Source: an uncultured Bacteroidaceae bacterium (lineage in GTDB: Bacteria; Bacteroidota; Bacteroidia; Bacteroidales; Bacteroidaceae). Taken from it: 8,383 nt of DNA. A model generated the notes under the pieces. The model worked only from the letters and a program-made list of their open reading frames with translations. It was not told the origin of the DNA and searched no databases. The stretch covers positions 1 to 8,383 of the forward strand of contig CAJGDX010000089.1 of assembly GCA_904502185.1 (NCBI GenBank), written 5' to 3'. Positions within the stretch are counted from its first letter, which is position 1. Each line of letters begins with the position of its first letter. The position numbers and the translations under genes were made by a program. Below, in pieces: positions 5,703 through 8,383 of the stretch.

Positions 5703-7031
5703 ATGAAAAGAACAGTAATAACAGCAATTATCCTTCTGTGGGCAGGCATCATGCTTCGCGCCGAAGAGGGTATCGTTTCTGCCCCGATGACTTTGCAGGA
5801 GTGTCTTGTGTATGCCCGCGACCATTCGTCGGTTAATTTGCAGAACCGTTACAGCTATGAGCAGCAGCGCATAGCCCTTCAGAACAGCGCCATGCAGTTT
5901 CTGCCCTACATCAGTGCATCGGCAAATGCCAACCTCAGTTTCGGTCGAGGCATCGACCCCGAGACAAACACCTACGGCACTAAGCAGAACTTGGGAACGA
6001 GCTTCGGCCTTTCAATGTCGTTGCCCCTCTTCGACGGTCTTGTCAACATAAATAATTACAAGATGAACAAGAGCTATGTGCGAACATCGCAGACAACCGC
6101 ACAGATGCGTGCCGATGAAGTTTCGCTTGCAGTTATCAGAGCATTCTATAATGTAGTCTATTGCAAGGAACTTGTCCGTCAGGTGCAGTTGTCGTTGGAA
6201 GTGGCGCAGGAAAATCTGCGGCAAACACGCCGACAGGAACAGATGGGGCTGAAGTCGCGTGCCGATGTCGATGAGATGTCAGCAACAGTCGCCGATAACG
6301 AATATCAGCTTGTAAACCAGCAGAATCTGCTGGATATTGCCCGCCTCGACCTCAAGGCTGCAATGTCGTGGCCTGTGGAGCGCGAAATTGAGATTGATGA
6401 CCGTCTGCAAAGTATCGGCGAAGAAAACACATATAGTTGCGACATAAACCTTATGGAACTTCCCGCAGCAAAGATTGCCGGCGAAAAATTGCATCAGCGC
6501 AAATTGGCCGTACGCATCGCCCGTGGCAATTTTATTCCGGGAATTTCCCTCTCGGCAGGAATGTCGACATCGTACTACAAGACACTGAATATGCACTACG
6601 CTGCCGCGCCCTTCCACCGTCAGTTCAGGGATAACATAGGAAAGTCCATAAGCACCGGAATTTCCATTCCTCTCTTCGGACGGCTGAGCAAGTACAATAG
6701 TTTGAAAAACAGTAAACTTTCCTACAAGATAGAGCAAGCGGCATACGACGAGACTATGCGCAACCTCACCACAGAAATGATGAAACTGGTGATGAACCTC
6801 GAAGGCGCACGCAAAGAGTACCTCTCTTCCATCAGCCGACTGACGGCGGTAGAGAGCGCCCATGCTGCCAACCAACGTAAATACGAACTTGGCAAAATAT
6901 CGGCTCTTGAACTATCTACAAGTTCATCGCGTCTGGCACAGGCACGCGCCACGCTCACCGGCAAGCAGATACAGTTGCTAATACAGAAAATGCAATACGA
7001 CTATTACAACGGTAAACCCTATATAAAATAA
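5703..7031 (+). CDS. TolC-family outer membrane efflux protein (442 aa)
   Basis: The ATG at 5703 gives a typical signal peptide (MKRTVITAIILLWAGIMLRA, then EEG), so the protein is exported. An in-frame extension back to 5541 lacks such features and starts in the fic operator, so it is not used. The mature protein shows the two-fold outer-membrane-factor layout: long alanine- and glutamine-rich helices around residues 40-70, 130-220 and 330-430, separated by membrane strands such as TSFGLSMSLPLFDG (near 105) and SISTGISIPLFGRL (near 320). The repeat of S-x-x-x-S-x-P-L-F in both halves is the TolC-family hallmark. About 440 residues is the usual family length. It would form the trimeric outer membrane channel for the adaptor encoded 117 bp downstream and for an inner-membrane pump expected beyond the window. 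The substrate cannot be inferred. Confidence 0.93.
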   Translation: MKRTVITAIILLWAGIMLRAEEGIVSAPMTLQECLVYARDHSSVNLQNRYSYEQQRIALQNSAMQFLPYISASANANLSFGRGIDPETNTYGTKQNLGTSFGLSMSLPLFDGLVNINNYKMNKSYVRTSQTTAQMRADEVSLAVIRAFYNVVYCKELVRQVQLSLEVAQENLRQTRRQEQMGLKSRADVDEMSATVADNEYQLVNQQNLLDIARLDLKAAMSWPVEREIEIDDRLQSIGEENTYSCDINLMELPAAKIAGEKLHQRKLAVRIARGNFIPGISLSAGMSTSYYKTLNMHYAAAPFHRQFRDNIGKSISTGISIPLFGRLSKYNSLKNSKLSYKIEQAAYDETMRNLTTEMMKLVMNLEGARKEYLSSISRLTAVESAHAANQRKYELGKISALELSTSSSRLAQARATLTGKQIQLLIQKMQYDYYNGKPYIK

Positions 7032-7064
7032 CTGAAGTTTCCTTAGCCAAAGAAGTAACAGAAA

Positions 7065-7125
7065 AATTGTCCCTCTTGAACGAGCGGAACGAAGTGAAGC
7101 GGAGGGAGTTCCGGTCATAGCAATT
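7065..7125. repeat. Nested inverted-repeat element between tolC and the adaptor gene
   Basis: The 117-bp gap between the two plus-strand genes holds AATTG-TCCCTC (7065-7075) and GAGGGA (7102-7107) then CAATT (7121-7125): two pairs of complementary arms around a purine-rich centre with imperfect repeats (GAACGAGCG, GAACGAAGTGAAGCG). It is more G/C-rich than the surrounding spacer. It could be a member of a dispersed REP-like repeat family or an intra-operon RNA structure that stabilises or attenuates the message. There is no T-run after it, so it is not a clear terminator. Confidence 0.4.
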
Positions 7126-7148
7126 AAAATACTAAAAATTACATAACT

Positions 7149-8383
7149 ATGGACAAGATAATAGAACAGAAAAAAGGATTGAAGAAGAAACATATTCCTT
7201 TTATCATCGGCGGAGCGCTGTTGGTGCTGCTCTTCGGCTGGATGCTCTTTGGCGACCACAGCAGCAAGATGCGCATCGACACAAAGAACATAATCATCAG
7301 CAAGGTAGAGCAGGGTAGTTTCAACGACTACATCCGCATAAACGGACAGGTGCAACCTGCAACGGTGGTACACGTGTCGGCACTCGAAAGCGGCATTGTC
7401 GACTACAAGCCGGTGAAGGAGGGTGCAATGGTCAAGCGCGGCGATGTAATTCTTGTGCTTCGCAACCCCAATCTTGCGCAGGAGACGCTCAACAGCGAGT
7501 CGCAGCTTGCCGAACGGCAGAATATGTTGCGCGACACGGAGATTAACATGGAGAAGGATAAACTATCCATGCAACAGTCCAGGCTGAGTGCCGTCACCGA
7601 TGCCAACCGCACCCGTCGCGCCTACGAGCAGATAAAGACCCTCTACGACGAAGGGCTATCCTCGCGCGAGGAGTATCTGCGTGCCAAAGAGGACTACGAA
7701 CTTGCACAGAGCCAGCTTGACCTGCTCATCGAGCGTCTGCATCAGGATTCGCTCTATCGCAGTGTGCAGCTTGCCAAGATGCAGGAGAGCCTGAATAATA
7801 TGCAGGAGAATCTGACACTTGTGCGCCAACGGGCAGACAATCTGAAGGTGAAGGCCACATACGACGGGCAGTTGGGCAGTTTTTCTGCCGAACTTGGGCA
7901 GAATATCGGTGCCGGAACATTGATAGGACAGATAAACGTGCTTGGCGAGTATAAGATAACCGTCAACATTGACGAGCGTTACATCGATCGCATAACAGCG
8001 GGGCTTCCGGGCACATTCGAGCGTCAAGGTGTGGAGTATGCGGTGACGGTAAGCACTGTCTATCCCGAGGTGCGCAACGGACAGTTCCGTGCCGATCTTA
8101 CCTTCAGCGACGAGGTACCCGAAAATATCCGCGTGGGACAGACATACTACATCAACCTTGAACTTGGCGAGCCTACCCCTGCAATGCTTATCCCGCGCGG
8201 CAGCTTCTTCGGCGTTACCGGTGGAAAATGGCTCTTTGTGGTGTCGCCCGACGGCAGCGAGGCTGTACGCCGCGAAATAAGGATAGGTCGTCAGAATCCG
8301 CAATATTATGAGGTGCTCGAAGGCTTGTCGCCCGGCGAAAATGTTGTAATTTCGGGCTACGACAGTTTCGGCGATTCAGAAAA
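7149..8383 (+). CDS. Periplasmic adaptor (membrane fusion) subunit of an efflux pump (partial, C-terminus missing)
   Basis: The frame is open to the right edge (411 codons seen). A positively charged N-terminus (KKGLKKKH) is followed by one transmembrane anchor (about residues 16-34), placing the rest in the periplasm. The barrel-sandwich (lipoyl-like) half motif VKEGAMVKRGDVILVL lies at about 88-104. A long coiled-coil hairpin runs from about 108 to 228, the second lipoyl half around 232-256 (KATYDGQLG...GQNIGAGTLIGQI), a beta-barrel around 258-330 and the start of the membrane-proximal domain after it. This is the HlyD/MacA/AcrA adaptor layout, bridging an inner-membrane pump to TolC. The long hairpin suits a MacB-type ABC or related pump, but an RND pump is possible. 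The ATG at 7149 is preceded by an A/T-rich leader without a Shine-Dalgarno sequence. It is co-oriented with tolC and probably co-transcribed. Confidence 0.92.
   Translation, partial: MDKIIEQKKGLKKKHIPFIIGGALLVLLFGWMLFGDHSSKMRIDTKNIIISKVEQGSFNDYIRINGQVQPATVVHVSALESGIVDYKPVKEGAMVKRGDVILVLRNPNLAQETLNSESQLAERQNMLRDTEINMEKDKLSMQQSRLSAVTDANRTRRAYEQIKTLYDEGLSSREEYLRAKEDYELAQSQLDLLIERLHQDSLYRSVQLAKMQESLNNMQENLTLVRQRADNLKVKATYDGQLGSFSAELGQNIGAGTLIGQINVLGEYKITVNIDERYIDRITAGLPGTFERQGVEYAVTVSTVYPEVRNGQFRADLTFSDEVPENIRVGQTYYINLELGEPTPAMLIPRGSFFGVTGGKWLFVVSPDGSEAVRREIRIGRQNPQYYEVLEGLSPGENVVISGYDSFGDSE

Noticed and set aside
7656..8303. 215-residue open frame on the minus strand opposite the adaptor
   Set aside because: It lies wholly within the adaptor gene, which has clear family domains, and shows no recognisable motif of its own.

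Overview
The window looks like part of a Bacteroidota genome, most likely Bacteroidales. Three things point there: promoters of the form TTG-N19-21-TAnnTTTG rather than the E. coli consensus, A/T-rich leaders without Shine-Dalgarno sequences, and the protein families present. Those families include a NtrC-type receiver with the Bacteroidota 'DMNF...EGLYWL' signature, a lipoprotein cyclophilin with a charged insertion, and a TolC plus adaptor efflux operon. The genus cannot be told from this sequence alone.

Layout: six genes run on the minus strand from 1 to 5473 and two on the plus strand from 5703 to 8383. Read in their own direction, the minus-strand genes are: a HTH-Fic protein (5473-4586); a two-component pair made of a short receiver plus Fis-HTH regulator (4466-3900) and, overlapping it by 11 bp, a small membrane histidine kinase (3910-2921); a second unit with its own promoter that encodes a lipoprotein peptidyl-prolyl isomerase (2795-1902) coupled by an ATGA overlap to a M16 zinc peptidase (1905-664); and a separately promoted nucleotidyltransferase that runs off the left edge (521-1). 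The plus-strand unit is a TolC-family outer membrane protein (5703-7031) followed by a periplasmic adaptor that runs off the right edge (7149-8383). The inner-membrane pump is presumably just outside the window.

The most interesting part is the 230-bp divergent region between fic and tolC, together with the leader of the response regulator. The fic promoter carries a perfect 28-bp palindrome over its -33 element, and a 10-bp copy of its half-site lies 52 bp downstream, next to the fic start codon. This is a strong candidate for autoregulation by the Fic protein's own N-terminal HTH. Separately, a 17-bp dyad of the form TGTGCA-N5-TGCACA lies upstream of tolC, and a near-identical dyad (TGTGCA-N5-TACACA) lies upstream of the response regulator. 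The simplest reading is that the two-component system controls both itself and the efflux operon, with the fic gene sitting between them under separate control.

Three starts differ from the longest open frames (PPIase 2795, Fic 5473, TolC 5703). The first two are fixed by promoters lying downstream of or across the longer start, the third by a signal peptide. No RNA gene, CRISPR array, insertion sequence or broken gene was seen. No gene-free stretch exceeds 300 bp.
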